Assembly: GCA_002633025.1 (NCBI GenBank)
Contig: NMRB01000292.1
Location: 127,720-191,719, forward strand
Source of the DNA: Notospermus geniculatus
Taxonomy: Eukaryota; Nemertea; Pilidiophora; Heteronemertea; Lineidae
DNA length: 64,000 bases
Reading direction: 5' to 3'
Shown here: one piece after another, positions 28,054 through 39,336 of the stretch
How positions within the stretch are numbered: the first letter of the stretch is position 1
How the letters are laid out: every line of letters starts with the position of its first letter
Position numbers and translations under genes: made by a program
Notes under the pieces: generated by a model
What the model was told of the DNA's origin: nothing
Seen by the model: only the letters and a program-made list of their open reading frames with translations
Database searches by the model: none

Positions 28054-28558
28054 TCATGTGTTCTGCACACTTGGAAATCACACTCGGGTGTTTTTTTTAT
28101 TATATCTCCACCACGAAAAAAGGGTTAAATCCTCACATTTAAAGGGACCCTAGCTATAGGCTCATATCAGTGTGTTCACTTGCTGCCTTACAATAGAATT
28201 GCATGAACGCAAAGTTGCGAAGGCTTTTCGGCAGATCTCCATCGCTTTCATTTCAGAAAAGCCAAGTTTTACTTAGGATGAGCTTAACATTTGCCTCCGG
28301 CTGTGGCATTTACAACAGGAGCACCTGATAAAACTTGAGCAGAAAAAATGCTCCAGATTGTCACTTGAAGGCTTTCATCACCTTGAAATGCCATCACAAC
28401 AAGGCTTTTTATCCAAGGATATAATACACGCACCTGATAACTTATACAAGTATGTATTATCACAAAATGGAGACTTAATTTCTATCTTCCATTAATAATA
28501 ATAAGGATGGAAGCAACACGTTGTTATGGCTTTAACCGAAAGGGAGCTTATACCTATG

Positions 28559-28580
28559 TGACCTTTCAACGTGAAGGTCA
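28559..28580. promoter_or_regulatory. Everted AGGTCA half-sites, 10-bp spacer
   Basis: TGACCT, ten bases, AGGTCA. This is the geometry of everted nuclear receptor half-sites. Binding is inference only. Confidence 0.2.
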
Positions 28581-28669
28581 TTTGTTGGGTGGGGCACAAA
28601 TTGGAGGGATTTACATCAACCAAAATAGCACCTGTAGCACCCGAAAACACCATGATAATGCCTCTGCTT

Positions 28670-28687
28670 TGACCTTGATTGAGGTCA
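28670..28687. promoter_or_regulatory. ER6-type nuclear receptor motif
   Basis: TGACCTTGATTGAGGTCA is a perfect everted repeat with a 6-bp spacer (ER6), a known binding geometry for some RXR heterodimers. A single site could be chance. Confidence 0.25.
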
Positions 28688-29370
28688 CCCAGTAACACTC
28701 TTTGTATGCTTCCGAATTCTGAAAATCACAGTGCCACAGTTTTGCCAAAACCGTTCAGGCAACAAACGGGAAAGTATTACATGATTTCAGGTGCTAAAGG
28801 GTTAACAAAACACGTCTGCTGATTTGCCCAAGACATCAACCAGATCAGAATAATGAAAATTTTTAAAATCTGTATTCAACTTGATCAAACTAGAGTCATT
28901 TTTCAAACTGTCAGCAAGCAGATACAAAGTTAGGTTCAGTATTCGAAGACCCAAGATGACTGGGTCTTTACACATTATCAACAATTTTTCCACTGCCTTA
29001 GGCGTTTCTTACGACATCTATGATTAAAATGTCACCGAAAGCCACTTCCCTATGGTTGATCAGATTCATCGCCGATGGAAAAACATGACTGTCGATTACT
29101 CCAATGAAATGGACACTTTTCCGTCTTCAGTTTTTAATTTTGGAAGCTGAGATTTGCTACAGAAGCCAAAGAAGTGTTGAGGTAATGGGAACAGGCATTC
29201 TACTTCATAACAACAGTTGGTGCTCCGAGTGACTGATGCGATATAAACTGCAGTGAAGGTTTTCTGCGGAAGCTCCAGTTTCCTCCTGCATTACATTACA
29301 TGAGTAATGTCATTAGAGCTAGCGTTGTATGCACACTCAGGTCTCAGGTTACTCCAGTGTCTAGAACCTG
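28688..29370. other. Unassigned intronic stretch
   Basis: No feature recognised. Confidence 0.5.
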
Positions 29371-29650
29371 AGTATTTGTATTTGTATTTCATTTTTCCAT
29401 CAGGGCCGACGCTATAGCAGTGGCCCTGGGAAGTACAGAGGAGGCCATCTCAAGCTACTCATGTTCCTCACTTGGATGGGGTCTTTTACTTGCCCTTGCA
29501 AAGGTACAAGGTACAAGGCCCCACAGCTTACTGTCCCATGCAATGGACTGAAGAGCTGGGAATGAAATCCCATATGACCCGGGCTGGATTCGAACCCGGG
29601 ACCTGCCGATTGCTAAGCGGACGTGATAACCGCTACGCTATCAGGCTCCC
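29371..29650 (-). mobile_element. SINE-A copy, near complete
   Basis: Minus-strand head GGGAGCCTGATAGCGTAGCG, GTTATCACGTCCGC, box B CCCGGGTTCGAATCCAGCCC, complete body, and tail ending TACAAATACAAATACT at 29371. The box A and box B sequences are close to a functional polymerase III promoter. Confidence 0.95.
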
Positions 29651-29776
29651 GAGTCATGATACAGGATCACTTCACCTTTCTGTAGACACTTCCTTATTCT
29701 GTAGACCCCACCCCCTCCCCTCTGTACACCACCGGTGGAGTAACCAAACCATGGTACATGTATTTGAAAATCTCTG

Positions 29777-30240
29777 TCAGCAAACACTCCAACTCCTCCG
29801 CACTGCGTCAGATATCTTCTCAAATAGATAGCAGTTTTTCTGCCACTTCAGTATACCAATGTCAGAACTTTTTTTATCCGTCGTCAGGCCAACATGATCA
29901 AACATCTCTCCACGAAGCGTTCTCCACAAAGCAGACTGTCCACGAACGAACTTGATGCGAATTGGACTCTCTGTGCTCCATCTTGAAGGTAGCTCTGAGT
30001 GCATTCTAAGTGCCGCTGTGCTCATCAACACCGTCAACAACATCACTTTTTATCCTCGGTTAATCAATGTTTTCTTGTCAGTTTCTTTGCCGTCCCGCTG
30101 AGGTCTCGGAAGTGCTTTCTGTCGACGAACCATCGCGATAGAGTCAGGATTCTCTCCAACAACTCGATTCCGACAATGATACACTGATCCTGTCCATCGG
30201 ATGCAGGCATACCGATGATGTCAAGACCCCAACAATGTTC
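29777..30240 (-). pseudogene. Coding-like decayed segment, family unknown
   Basis: Minus-strand frames give GLDIIGMPASDGQD, then ELLERILTLSRWF and DRKHFRDLSGTAKKLTRK, a stop, and a further open block to 29777 with MSTAALRMHSELPS. The even amino acid mix looks more protein-like than the surrounding sequence, but a stop and no start or splice frame suggest decay. A retroelement origin is possible; I do not recognise the family. Confidence 0.25.
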
Positions 30241-30510
30241 TCACCGAACTACATGGCTGAAGTAACGCCAGACGCCACACCACCACCTTAGGGCTGTCTA
30301 CGATGTTCGTAAAATGACCTCGCCATCCTCAAGGAAAACAATACCGTGTACGCCTGATTAGACCACTTCAAACTCTAACCTGTCGAGTTTGAGGCGATAT
30401 CAGAAATCAATTTTCTGCTGACATAAACTGACTAATTCTTCTTTTAGGTGTTCAGAAGATGTTATTAGGGCCACAGGAAGGTGGATGGCCGAATGATCTT
30501 GGGAAAATAG

Positions 30511-30640
30511 AGTATTTGTATCTGTGTTAGATTTTTCTGTCAGGCCGAAGCCATAGCATTATTGGCCCTGGTAAGTACTGAGGAGGCCATCTCAAGCTAC
30601 TCATGTTCCTCACTTGGATGGGGTCTTTTACTTGCCCTTG
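30511..30640 (-). mobile_element. SINE-A copy, 5'-truncated
   Basis: Minus-strand AAGGGCAAGTAAAAGACCCC, AGTGAGGAACATGAGTAGC, GGCCAATAATGCTATGGC and tail. Everything upstream of the CAAGGGCAAG block is missing. Confidence 0.9.
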
Positions 30641-30673
30641 AACAGAAATCATAGGTTTGCTATGTTGGTCGCC

Positions 30674-30960
30674 GAGGAGCCATAGTGTCGTGGTTTGGGC
30701 TCCGACAAGCGGTCAGAGGGTCCCGGGTTCGAATCCCACTGGGCATGAGACTTTGGGCAAGTCGCTTTTCCTTACTGGCCCCGCTCCACCCAGGTGTATA
30801 AATGGGTACCGGTCGGAAATGCTCAGATTGTAGCGCTGAGTGAGCAGCTCATCTGAGTTCTATTGAAAGGTTTCAGGATAGACTGGGGTTAAGTGTAAAG
30901 TCGGATGAGAACCTCTACCATTGTTGATATCAGACATAAACCCTAACTTTAACTTTTTAA
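30674..30960 (+). mobile_element. SINE-B copy, near complete
   Basis: Head GAGGAGCCATAGTGTCGTGG with box B CCCGGGTTCGAATCCCACTG; then TGAGACTTTGGGCAAGTC, CCAGGTGTATAAATGGGTAC, TAGCGCTGAGTGAGCAGCTC, AAAGGTTTCAGGATAGACTG, GTTGATATCAGACATAAACC and tail CTAACTTTAACTTTTTAA. Confidence 0.95.
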
Positions 30961-32149
30961 CAATCCTGGGGTTGGCTGTGACTTACATGTATGATTACCA
31001 GATTACCAAAACACAATACAGTTTCATTCCATTGAATCCTTTGTACTTTGATCAAGATAATCTTCCCAGACTGATGTGGGCAGACGCAGGAACACAGGAA
31101 ATATCGAAGCCGTGAAAGACATGATAAGCCAGCGAATTAAATCATTGTAAAAACGAGGGCACGCCCCCGAAGTCAGGTCAAATGATCCCTGAGCCGATAT
31201 ACCCAATAGCATCAGGTATTATTCGTTGCCTAACAACTCTTTGATGTGGCGTATCATCGAATGTTGAAACCAAATAAAGCTATTGAATGATACAGCGAGT
31301 CGTCCCTTTTCTCTGCAGACTTTCGACTTGGATATCAAACAGACAAGTTTGTGGCTTCTGCCGTTTGGTCGTGAGACAGAAGCAATAGTTTGTTGTCTTG
31401 GGATTCTTTCCTTTAGATAATGAAAAAAAAAAGTTGCCAAGGGACTGCTGTAATATCATACAAAGAGGAAATATTCTATTCTTGTTCCCCAAGACCCTTT
31501 CAACGTGATATCATCCCTTCAGTAAGTGACACGGACCCTTTCACAACTTCTGAGAAAAGTGCTTCAGAAAAAAATAAAAGGTACAACAAGAAAGTTGGCA
31601 ATTTGGTAAGAGAAATGACCTTTATGATCGGTCAGACAACTCTTTAGAGATGAAAAGGGAGTTTGTTGTTGACATCCTTGTCCCTCTACTGGCTTTACCT
31701 ATGTGGACTCATCTTGCAGTGATATCTCTTTTAAGAAGACCTGCCAATCACAGTCCACTGGCTGGGAAGCAAGACCATGTTTAAAATGTCATCGATCAAT
31801 CAGGGAGACAGTCCATGTACCTGGAGACAAGACCCTTGATACAACGTCACATCATCCTCAAAATAAACAGCAATCGGGGAAGAAGCCAATGTTTCCTGAC
31901 AAGGCAAAGTTTGCTCACGACGGAAATGGTGAGAGAATTGAGGAGAAAATACCAAATGGCACCTGTCACTTATTCCTCGATCTTGACTACCAAGGGTTGT
32001 GACATCGCTCCGCCCTCCGACTATGCTCGTATTGGCGTATTCTTCTGACGTAGCCAATACACGTGGAGTTCCAGGATGTTGTTCGTCCAATTCCAACAGA
32101 AAGCTTCAGTTGAAAAGGGTTTCCTATTGAAGCTGGAGGCAGCAGTTAG
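30961..32149. other. Unassigned intronic stretch
   Basis: Several overlapping open frames of 60-100 codons near 31420-32100, none with recognisable motifs. No repeat seen. Confidence 0.5.
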
Positions 32150-32212
32150 AGTGGTGTAGTGAAAACATCACTGCCTGTCACCAAGGAGGTTGTGGGCTCA
32201 AATCTTTTCATA
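32150..32212 (+). mobile_element. SINE-D-type tRNA-like head
   Basis: AGTGGTGTAGTG, CTGCCTGTCACCAAGGAGG and TGTGGGCTCAAATC in tRNA box order, directly upstream of a SINE-A head. Confidence 0.55.
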
Positions 32213-32218
32213 TCTGAT

Positions 32219-32620
32219 TGAGGAGCCCTGATAGCCTGGTGGTTATCACATCTGCAATTGGCAGGTACCGGGTTCGAATCCAGCCTGGGCCATACTGTAC
32301 TGTAATTGTGACAGTGCTCATACAAGCCCAGGCTACCGGGAAATTCCCTTTTGCTCAGTCGGTAGAGCATTTGCCTTTGAAGCGTTAGGTCCCGGGTTCG
32401 GAACCTGGGGTTTTTTCAACTGCTACAGGATTATTAATTATCCCTGGGTCTTCAGTCCGTCGCATGGGACAGTAAGCCGTGGTGCCTTGTACCTTGTGCC
32501 TTTGCAAGGGCAAGTAAAAAACCCCATCCAAGTGAGGAACATGAATAACTTGAGATGGCCTCCTCCATACTTACCAGGGCCAATAATGCTATGGCTTCGG
32601 CTGTGACGAAAAAATCAAAT
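32219..32620 (+). mobile_element. SINE-A copy split by a tRNA-like insertion
   Basis: SINE-A head GAGGAGCCCTGATAGCCTGG ... CCGGGTTCGAATCCAGCCTG at 32219-32292; then about 130 bp of foreign sequence; then SINE-A body from ATTAATTATCCCTGGGTCTT (about 32430) through AAGGGCAAGTAAAAAACCCC to 32620. The foreign part has its own tRNA-like order (GCTCAGTCGGTAGAGCATTT, GTCCCGGGTTCGGAACCTGG). Confidence 0.85.
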
Positions 32621-33150
32621 GCAACATCATCTGATACTGAATCTTTGAAGCTGTGTCCATTTAAAAACAACCACCAACATCAGATCAGTGCATTTCTCTA
32701 CAGCCAACTGAACTGACGAAATGTTTGTACCACTCAGGGGTTCATCCAAGCTGTACACCGTATCAAATTCTGAAAGACCTCGTTGGTCTCCTGGGTGTCC
32801 GTTGTAGCCGAGGCCAGCTTTTCATTTCAACAACTCTAACAGAACCCGACCTCAGTGACTCATTTTGCTAAAAGCTACTTAAGTATGAACATCGCCAATA
32901 TGACATAGTATTTTATCATATTGCTAACATTAAAATGTCACCAATCCCTTGATGACCATCAAGTGTGAGGTATCCAGATAACTCATATCATCCAATCCGT
33001 CACAGCCCACTGCTGGCTCGTCTATCATCGACGGAGGCAGGCTAGCAATCGCTTCCAGAACCACAATTTTACATGGGCATCAGAGCCATGCAGTGAAAAT
33101 GGCTTGTCTCATCGATGTACTCTAGAACCCTGGTTTTCTCCTGCTCAACA

Positions 33151-33409
33151 GGAGCCGTGGTGGTCTAGTGGTCCGGGTCTCAAGCTCGTTGTCATGAGGT
33201 CCCTGGTTTGAATCCCACTGTCGGCATGTCTCTTTGCCTCCCTTGACTCACTCCACCCAGGTGTATAATGGGTACTGGTCGGAAGTGCTCAGATTGTAGC
33301 GCTGAATGAGCAGCTCATCTGAGTTCTGCTGAAAGGTTTCAGGATAGACTGGGGTTAAAGTGTAAAGTCAGATGATAACCTATAACCCAAACTTTAACTT
33401 TAACTTTTT
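33151..33409 (+). mobile_element. SINE-B copy
   Basis: Head GGAGCCGTGGTGGTCTAGTG, box B CCTGGTTTGAATCCCACTG, then the SINE-B body to CCAAACTTTAACTTTAACTT. The TGAGACTTTGGGCAAG block is deleted. Confidence 0.95.
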
Positions 33410-33930
33410 TAACATCTTCTCGCCCGATATTATGTTTGGGGCTAAAGGGGCTGTAGTGTATAGCCCACCGGATCCCACTGAAATATGTTTTACCATCACG
33501 CTGAATGGGACCCACAACCCTAATCAGAGCGTCAAATAGCTCACACACGCTGCCGTATTCTGATATCGAGAGATCTATTTATGCAGATATGAATTCCACA
33601 GAATCTGTTTTTCCAGTGAAAACTGCTTCGTGATCTCGCGACTTGCATGTCTTACAAACCAATAAAACGGATTACTCGTCAAAGGAAGTGGTTCAGTCAC
33701 ATTTGCATTTCGATCAATCATTCAACAGCAATTCACGCCGCCATTAGACATAAACCCCTGATCATTTCAAATTCACGAATTCCCAAAGAGGATAATGATT
33801 ATTTCATGACCAGTGCCTTTACCACTCGTAGGCGATCCCTCAATCAATTATGGAGATTGGGAGATCGCCCAGGAGTATCGTACTCAGAACAAGGAATGCC
33901 AGCTCCTCGTACCAGCTCAGGAAGCCAAAC

Positions 33931-34009
33931 TAGGGGCGGATCCAGAATTTCAGAAAAGAGACTGGAAACATTATGCTAGAAAACATTGAAATCTGCAATG
34001 AATTTCAAC
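33931..34009 (+). mobile_element. CAG-ended element, copy d, truncated
   Basis: AGGGGCGGATCCAGAATTTC then AACATTGAAATCTGCAATGA, matching the left half of 3450-3614. It ends abruptly after AATTTCAACG. Confidence 0.7.
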
Positions 34010-34207
34010 GTCCTGCCCTGTCCTAAAAAAAATCGTAAAACGGCCTAAAACATGTAACGTTGGTCAAACATTGCCTCAAAGTTCTGGAACACCCTTCCCA
34101 TCATAAAAAGCCTGTAAAAAGTTGCCACTACGTCCACTCCGTTCACACACAGTTTGAGCCCGTTCGGCAACATTTTCAAGAACGTACTGAGAACTAGCTC
34201 AGTGTAA

Positions 34208-34280
34208 TTTTGAAATTGTGAATTTCGCGGGCCACGAAATTTCTATCATTTTTGACTGTCGTGACTAACTCCCTTTAACC
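34208..34280 (+). repeat. Dispersed repeat, copy 2 (TTTTGAAATTGTGAATTTCG)
   Basis: Same order of blocks as 2713-2790, including GGGCCACGAAATT and CATTTTTGACTGTCG. Confidence 0.75.
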
Positions 34281-34652
34281 CACATCCCCAATCTACATTC
34301 TAAATGTCATGACGTGATCCTACAACATTTAGTCCTTCTTCCCTCTGTGACGCCATGTGAAATTTACCTCACCTTATGACATCAATACTGACATAAAACA
34401 ACCAATTAAGTTTCAATTTTTGCGATCGGCAAGTTTTCTTGACATAAGGTGACATGCAATAAACCAATCGCTTTAGATTAATCATGTGATATGGTATAGA
34501 AATGAACAAACTTTGACATGACCCTTGTTGATTTCATTTCAACCTTCAAGAAGCAATGTGCAATTAAAACAGACAGTGCAGTCACCCATTGATGACAACT
34601 GCTAAGTTCTGAAATGCACATCTTCCCATGACCCGGGTTCTCCACCACGACA

Positions 34653-34823
34653 GCACCATTTACACTACGGAATTTTCACCTGCTCGGTCCGGACTGAGCA
34701 CGGTTCAGTACAATTTTCCCAAATGTAAACAGGTCGAGCCAGCTTGTCCCGGTACAAAATGGAACCGTGCTGAGCCCTGCAATCCGAGGTAGGCTCGGTG
34801 CAGGTCGAGTACTGTTCGTACTA
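34653..34823 (-). mobile_element. CTCGGTCC-type MITE, copy 1, interrupted by SINE-A
   Basis: The minus-strand reading is homologous to the plus strand of 56428-56600: ACCGAGC, ACCGTGCT, AAAATTGTACTGAACCGTGC and a TTTACA(C/T) edge (CATTTACACTA). A SINE-A body abuts it at 34829. Confidence 0.7.
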
Positions 34824-34828
34824 TTCTC

Positions 34829-34996
34829 TTCATGTCCGCTGCATGGGACAGTAAGCCGTGGTGCCTTGTACCTTGTGCCTTTGCAAGGGCAAGTAAAAGA
34901 CCCCATCCAAGTGAGGAACATGAGTAGCTTGAGATGGCCTCCTCCATACTTAGCAGGGCCAATAATGCTATGGCTTCAGCCCTGACGGAAATATCA
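34829..34996 (+). mobile_element. SINE-A copy, head missing
   Basis: Starts CATGTCCGCTGCATGGGACA and continues through AAGGGCAAGTAAAAGACCCC and GCCAATAATGCTATGGCTTC to CCCTGACGGAAATATC. Confidence 0.9.
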
Positions 34997-35524
34997 TTTC
35001 AATCTTCAAGGAGAGAACACCTCATCAGAAGCTGAACAAGACTGGCCAAAAAAGCCCTCAACACACTCCCCATCACGCCCGAAGTCATGCAACACTTCAA
35101 AAGTTGGCCAAGTCCTGCTATCACTTCATAGCAACATCCCCTCGCACATCTCCGCCGATCTTTTATTGGATATTTGAGATAAAGCCCCCAGGTATTGAAT
35201 TAACGAAGGTCTTCACGACTATTTCAGACATTTCATCATGCAATCATGACTTTTTTTCATTGGAAATTGTCCGCGGAAGTCTTGAGTGGTATCTTGTTTC
35301 TAGCGCCCGAAGGCGGGAACTAGAGCGAGGAATGTGTTCCAAATCATCGGGGATTTTTTGCATGATGGAGTGGACTGAATATGGCTGTCGAAGTATTTTT
35401 CTCCGCCGGGATCCTCAACAACAAGTTATTAATTTTTATGGCGCGATGTGAAGATTAAAACATGTGGGACCTTGTTCATAAACCCTCGGCAGGATTGGCA
35501 GCTTCAAGCAATAACTACCAACTA

Positions 35525-35806
35525 CAGTGAATCTGTATCTGTATGTTCCCATCAGGACTGAAGCCAAAGCATTATTGGCCGTGGTAAGTACGGAAGAGGC
35601 CATCTCTAAGCTGCTCATGTCCCTCACTTGGATGGGGTCTTTTACTTGCCCTTGCAAAGGAACAAGGTAGAAGGCACCACAGCGTACTGTCCCATGCGAC
35701 GGTGACTGAAGAGCCAGGGATGATTAATCCCATATGGCCGAGGCTGGATTTGAACCCAGGACTTGCCGCTTGCTAAACGGACGTGATAACCACCAGGCTG
35801 TCGTGG
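35525..35806 (-). mobile_element. SINE-A copy followed by a second tandem head
   Basis: Minus-strand body and head (GTGGTTATCACGTCCG, CTGGGTTCAAATCCAGCC). On the minus strand just upstream (35807-35860) lies a second head (GTGGTTATCACATCCG, GGTCCCGGGTTCGAATCCCG), so two tRNA-like heads sit in tandem. Confidence 0.9.
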
Positions 35807-35860
35807 CCCGGGATTCGAACCCGGGACCTGGCGCTTGATAAACGGATGTGATAACCACTA

Positions 35861-36010
35861 GGGTCTGTCGGATGAGACTAAAAGCCGTGGTCCCTTGTAC
35901 CTGAGTGTCTATACCAGGGCGAGTAAAAGACCACACACAGCTGGACAGTAGCCCCTCGTGGACTCCACCCTCCAGCAAAACCCAACAGGGTTAGAAGCCA
36001 TGTAAAGTAT
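35861..36010 (+). mobile_element. SINE-C body without its own head
   Basis: GGGTCTGTCGGATGAGACTA, AAAGCCGTGGTCCCTTGTAC, CTGAGTGTCTATACCAGGGC, GAGTAAAAGACCACACACAG and CCCAACAGGGTTAGAAGC match the SINE-C at 14145-14406 in opposite orientation. The head here is replaced by the inverted SINE-A-type head at 35807-35860. Confidence 0.8.
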
Positions 36011-36373
36011 GAATTACACCCTCAAAACATGAAAGAGCTGCCATTATTATATCACCTTTAAAAGGTAATAACCCATCAACGTCAAAACCTTTATTACATT
36101 TTTCAGCCAAAGCCTGCGAGTCATGATTTAATGAAGTCATCACAGTCAGGTGTCATCCCATCATTTTTTGTCAGAAATGATAAAGGAATTTGCAATCACG
36201 ATGATACACTTGTAACCTCTCGAGAGAAAAAGTATAATGTCATCCCATATTGGATACTTCGCGTGACAACCACCCCTTCTCACGTTATCACCTCGCAAAA
36301 ACTGGTTCTCATTGGAAAGAAACCACTCATAAAATACCACGCATGCTGGGAACGGGTTGAGCGTCGTTTACGC

Positions 36374-36479
36374 CATCCTCCCAAAGCAGGGGTTTTTACC
36401 TCGCTCCTCTTCATCCACTCACACAAACTGTACGATCACATGAAGAGGAGCAAGACCAAGGCCCTGCTATGGGAGAATG
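36374..36479. mobile_element. MITE-3 copy 2
   Basis: Left CATCCTCCCAAAGCAGGGGT, TTTTACCTCGCTCCTCTTCA; right TGAAGAGGAGCAAGACCAAG, GCCCTGCTATGGGAGAATG. Inverted arms of about 40 nt. Confidence 0.75.
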
Positions 36480-37270
36480 CAGTTACGCTGACTGCCTGGT
36501 CTTTAATTTACTTTAAACCCCAGCAGCATGATTGCCACTAAAACAAGCTCTGTGTTACGGTCCATGCCAACCGAATCCACGGAATTAAAATTTGTTTTCA
36601 AAGAAAATATGTGATACATTGACAGATGATATCAAAACATGCTAAAGTTCACTTATATTTCAGTCTAAGAAGGAAAAGACAGCCCATGTATTTTTTCAGC
36701 ATATTGTACAGTACGGTAGGACAACTAAGTTGACGTGAAGAACAAAGTTCGTGTCAACTTGACCTGAGATGATTACCTAACACATTTCTACATAAAGATG
36801 TACGTCCTAATTAATCTCCTGATATGAGATGAAGCTTGCCACAAGATAATTTCCTTGGATCAGTGATCTGAGACGGCTATATCACTGTTGATGAGGACAG
36901 ATTACGCCCAGATTGAGAACGTCACGTCAACGTTGTCACCACAAATCAGACAAGATCGTCGGTCTTTGAATCGATCCAACACACCATCGCCCATAAATTA
37001 ATTATCTCTCATTGTCCGTGCGGGTATCTTTGATCTCGCCCAAGAGGGTAATTCTCTGACCTTGATTCTTACGGGAGGGTCAGCCTTGTGGGGTTCTTTG
37101 AGGGATGCGTATTAACAGAATCTAGTTACCCACGATAGTTTGGACCTTTGTGGCACTCGGCTTAAGGGTTTCTTTCAACTTTGAGCTGATGGAGGGAGGC
37201 CAGTCAGGAGGACGTACCACTGGCCATCTGGCGGACGGCACACTGTTGAAGAGAGAACTTTTGTACTGTG
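36480..37270. other. Unassigned intronic stretch
   Basis: Nothing recognisable. Confidence 0.5.
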
Positions 37271-37421
37271 AGGAGCCTTGCTAGCCTAGTTGTTATCATA
37301 TCCGCTTAGCGAGCGGGAGGTCCTGGGTTCGAATCCACGGGCCATATGGGATCTCTCCCTGGCTCTTCAGTTCATAGCATGGGGGGGGGGCAGTAGCCTA
37401 GGCCGTGGTGCCTTGTATTCA
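37271..37421 (+). mobile_element. SINE-A copy, 3'-truncated
   Basis: Head GAGGAGCCTTGCTAGCCTAG, box B CCTGGGTTCGAATCCACGGG, then ATGGGATCTCTCCCTGGCTC and a GCATGGGGGGGGGG run; lost after GGTGCCTTGTATTC. Confidence 0.9.
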
Positions 37422-38800
37422 AGTACAGTGCAACCTGTTGAAAGTGAGATCCAAGACACGATGAGAACTTTGGCCGAAACAGAAACTGTTTACAAGGAAG
37501 ACGACCACCTTTAAAGTGCAGTACAACCTGCTGAACGTGGAGAGGAAGGAGCCCAGCCGGATCATTATAGAACGCCCGTCATCATCCCAGATGACAGGTC
37601 ATCATATTACCTTAATCGGACCATCCTCCTAACGACGCATACTTGGTCACGTCTCAAGAACTCCGGATGGCACTTATGGCAGACTATGTCAAGATTATGG
37701 TAAGTAGTGCAGCGCTGGACAGACAGACGTTCCATGGAAATCGTAACAAGCTCCAATCTCAGCAGATCGCTTGAAATCATGTCTGACGTCTAGTGATAAA
37801 TTCACTACAACCATTATAGAGGCTTTGCACATGACGTCACAAGCCGCCATGCTGGAGGACACATGTTGCAGAGGCGCAGCGAAATGAGCCGTCCATGCCC
37901 CAATAACGTTACGTCAAACAATGGCGTGGTGCACTTCACACAAGTCACGTCACGGTCGGCTCACACCTCTGCGCTGTGTGTACTTCAGATATAGAAAAAG
38001 TCTCTTCCGGTTTCACCTCTGAGGTTCCTTTGGCGTGCTTTTGTGCATCCGAGGTCCCATACCGCCCAGGTCGTGCAACCCAGGTGGGGTATGGGCAAGG
38101 GACAGTCCTTGTCTTGTAGCTTGCTGTTACTATGCACGCAGTTGTTGCACTTCTGCCACCCTGACAGAGTCTTCACGTCCTGCAGCATCTGGCCTTGGCG
38201 ACCGATGGCCTACTGCCAGTTCCTGAACACTGAGCAAGAGATGGCACTTGATGGTCATGATCCTTCAAATGAAATGAAAACTTTCGAACCATCTGAAACC
38301 CAAATTCCCTTTCCCGATATCCAACACGGATGGGTTAAGACCATCAAATTACCCCTACCTCCTTTTTTTCTCCATTTCCTTGCCATGACAATAGAGAGGT
38401 TTTATAACGGAAGCTGGGATGAAAAAAGCCATCCACATATTTGATACCTCTGATTAATCAGAGAAGTAAAGACACCCAGGAAGTCTGAAGACAATAGGAT
38501 AGCATTCGATAAACAATCTGATCTCGCTCCACCATGTTCACGGTTCCATAGACGGATTCACAGTTCTATTGGTGGAACGGTGAACAAAAACACGACCTTT
38601 TCCATAAGACTGATTGTCGCTTAGACACCAACGCTATCATGTCTGAAAGAAAGAGTTCCAGAGCTGCTTTGGTGGTGTGGGAGCAATCTGGGATATTGTC
38701 AACTGAATTCTTTTTTTCTAAGCCCCTGATTCCACAGGACATTCACTCACAAGAATATACCGAAACGAATATTAACTTGGGGTCACTATTAACTAATGTC
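37422..38800. other. Unassigned intronic stretch
   Basis: A plus-strand frame at 38043-38444 is open for 133 codons but shows no domain. Two AGTGCA(A/G)...ACAACCTG fragments at about 37428 and 37516 may be remnants of one repeat. Confidence 0.45.
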
Positions 38801-39256
38801 ACGACGTGGTGCTGCGAACGATGTGCCTGAAGTTTCTTTTTTAACATGAGTTCCATTTATTCCTGGCGTGAAAATAACCCATTTCATTGTGTTGGTTGCC
38901 CGACAGTAAAACTTAACATCATCCTGTAGCAGATGAAAATTTCTTTAATCTCCTTGCTTTTTTGCCTTAAAATGAAACGATAGAATAGTGATCAAGGCAA
39001 TGTTTTTGTTTCATTTATTGCCGTAGAAAAATGTACAGCTAAGATTTTCATGACGAGATGTCAACACTTTAGAGCCGCACAGTATGCACTCTCGCGCAGC
39101 CAGCCGTTTCGTTCCGCAGTACTGCTACACGGATCCCCAGATTCGAAACAGCGGCCGGGTGACCAAGACTATGCTCTAGAGGGTTCGCCGATTATGATCC
39201 ATCTGTCTGTACTGTAAGGACGCCAATGTAATGACATCGCTTGCAATGCCGACCTG
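38801..39256 (+). mobile_element. Long-TIR MITE family 4, copy 1 (with insertion)
   Basis: Begins GTGGTGCTGCGAACGATGTG and ends ATGACATCGCTTGCAATGCC, inverted ends of about 20-25 nt. The interior matches 47186-47505: TGGCGTGAAAATAA, CAGTAAAACTTA, CAGATGAAA, GTAGAAAAATGTACAG and TCATGACG. About 100 bp near 39075-39220 has no counterpart in copy 2. Confidence 0.75.
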
Positions 39257-39336
39257 TCTGGATAAACCATCACACGGGTTCCTCATTGAGTCAGAAAGAA
39301 GGAGATGAATCCGTGGAAAGGGCTCAACTTTGGTTG

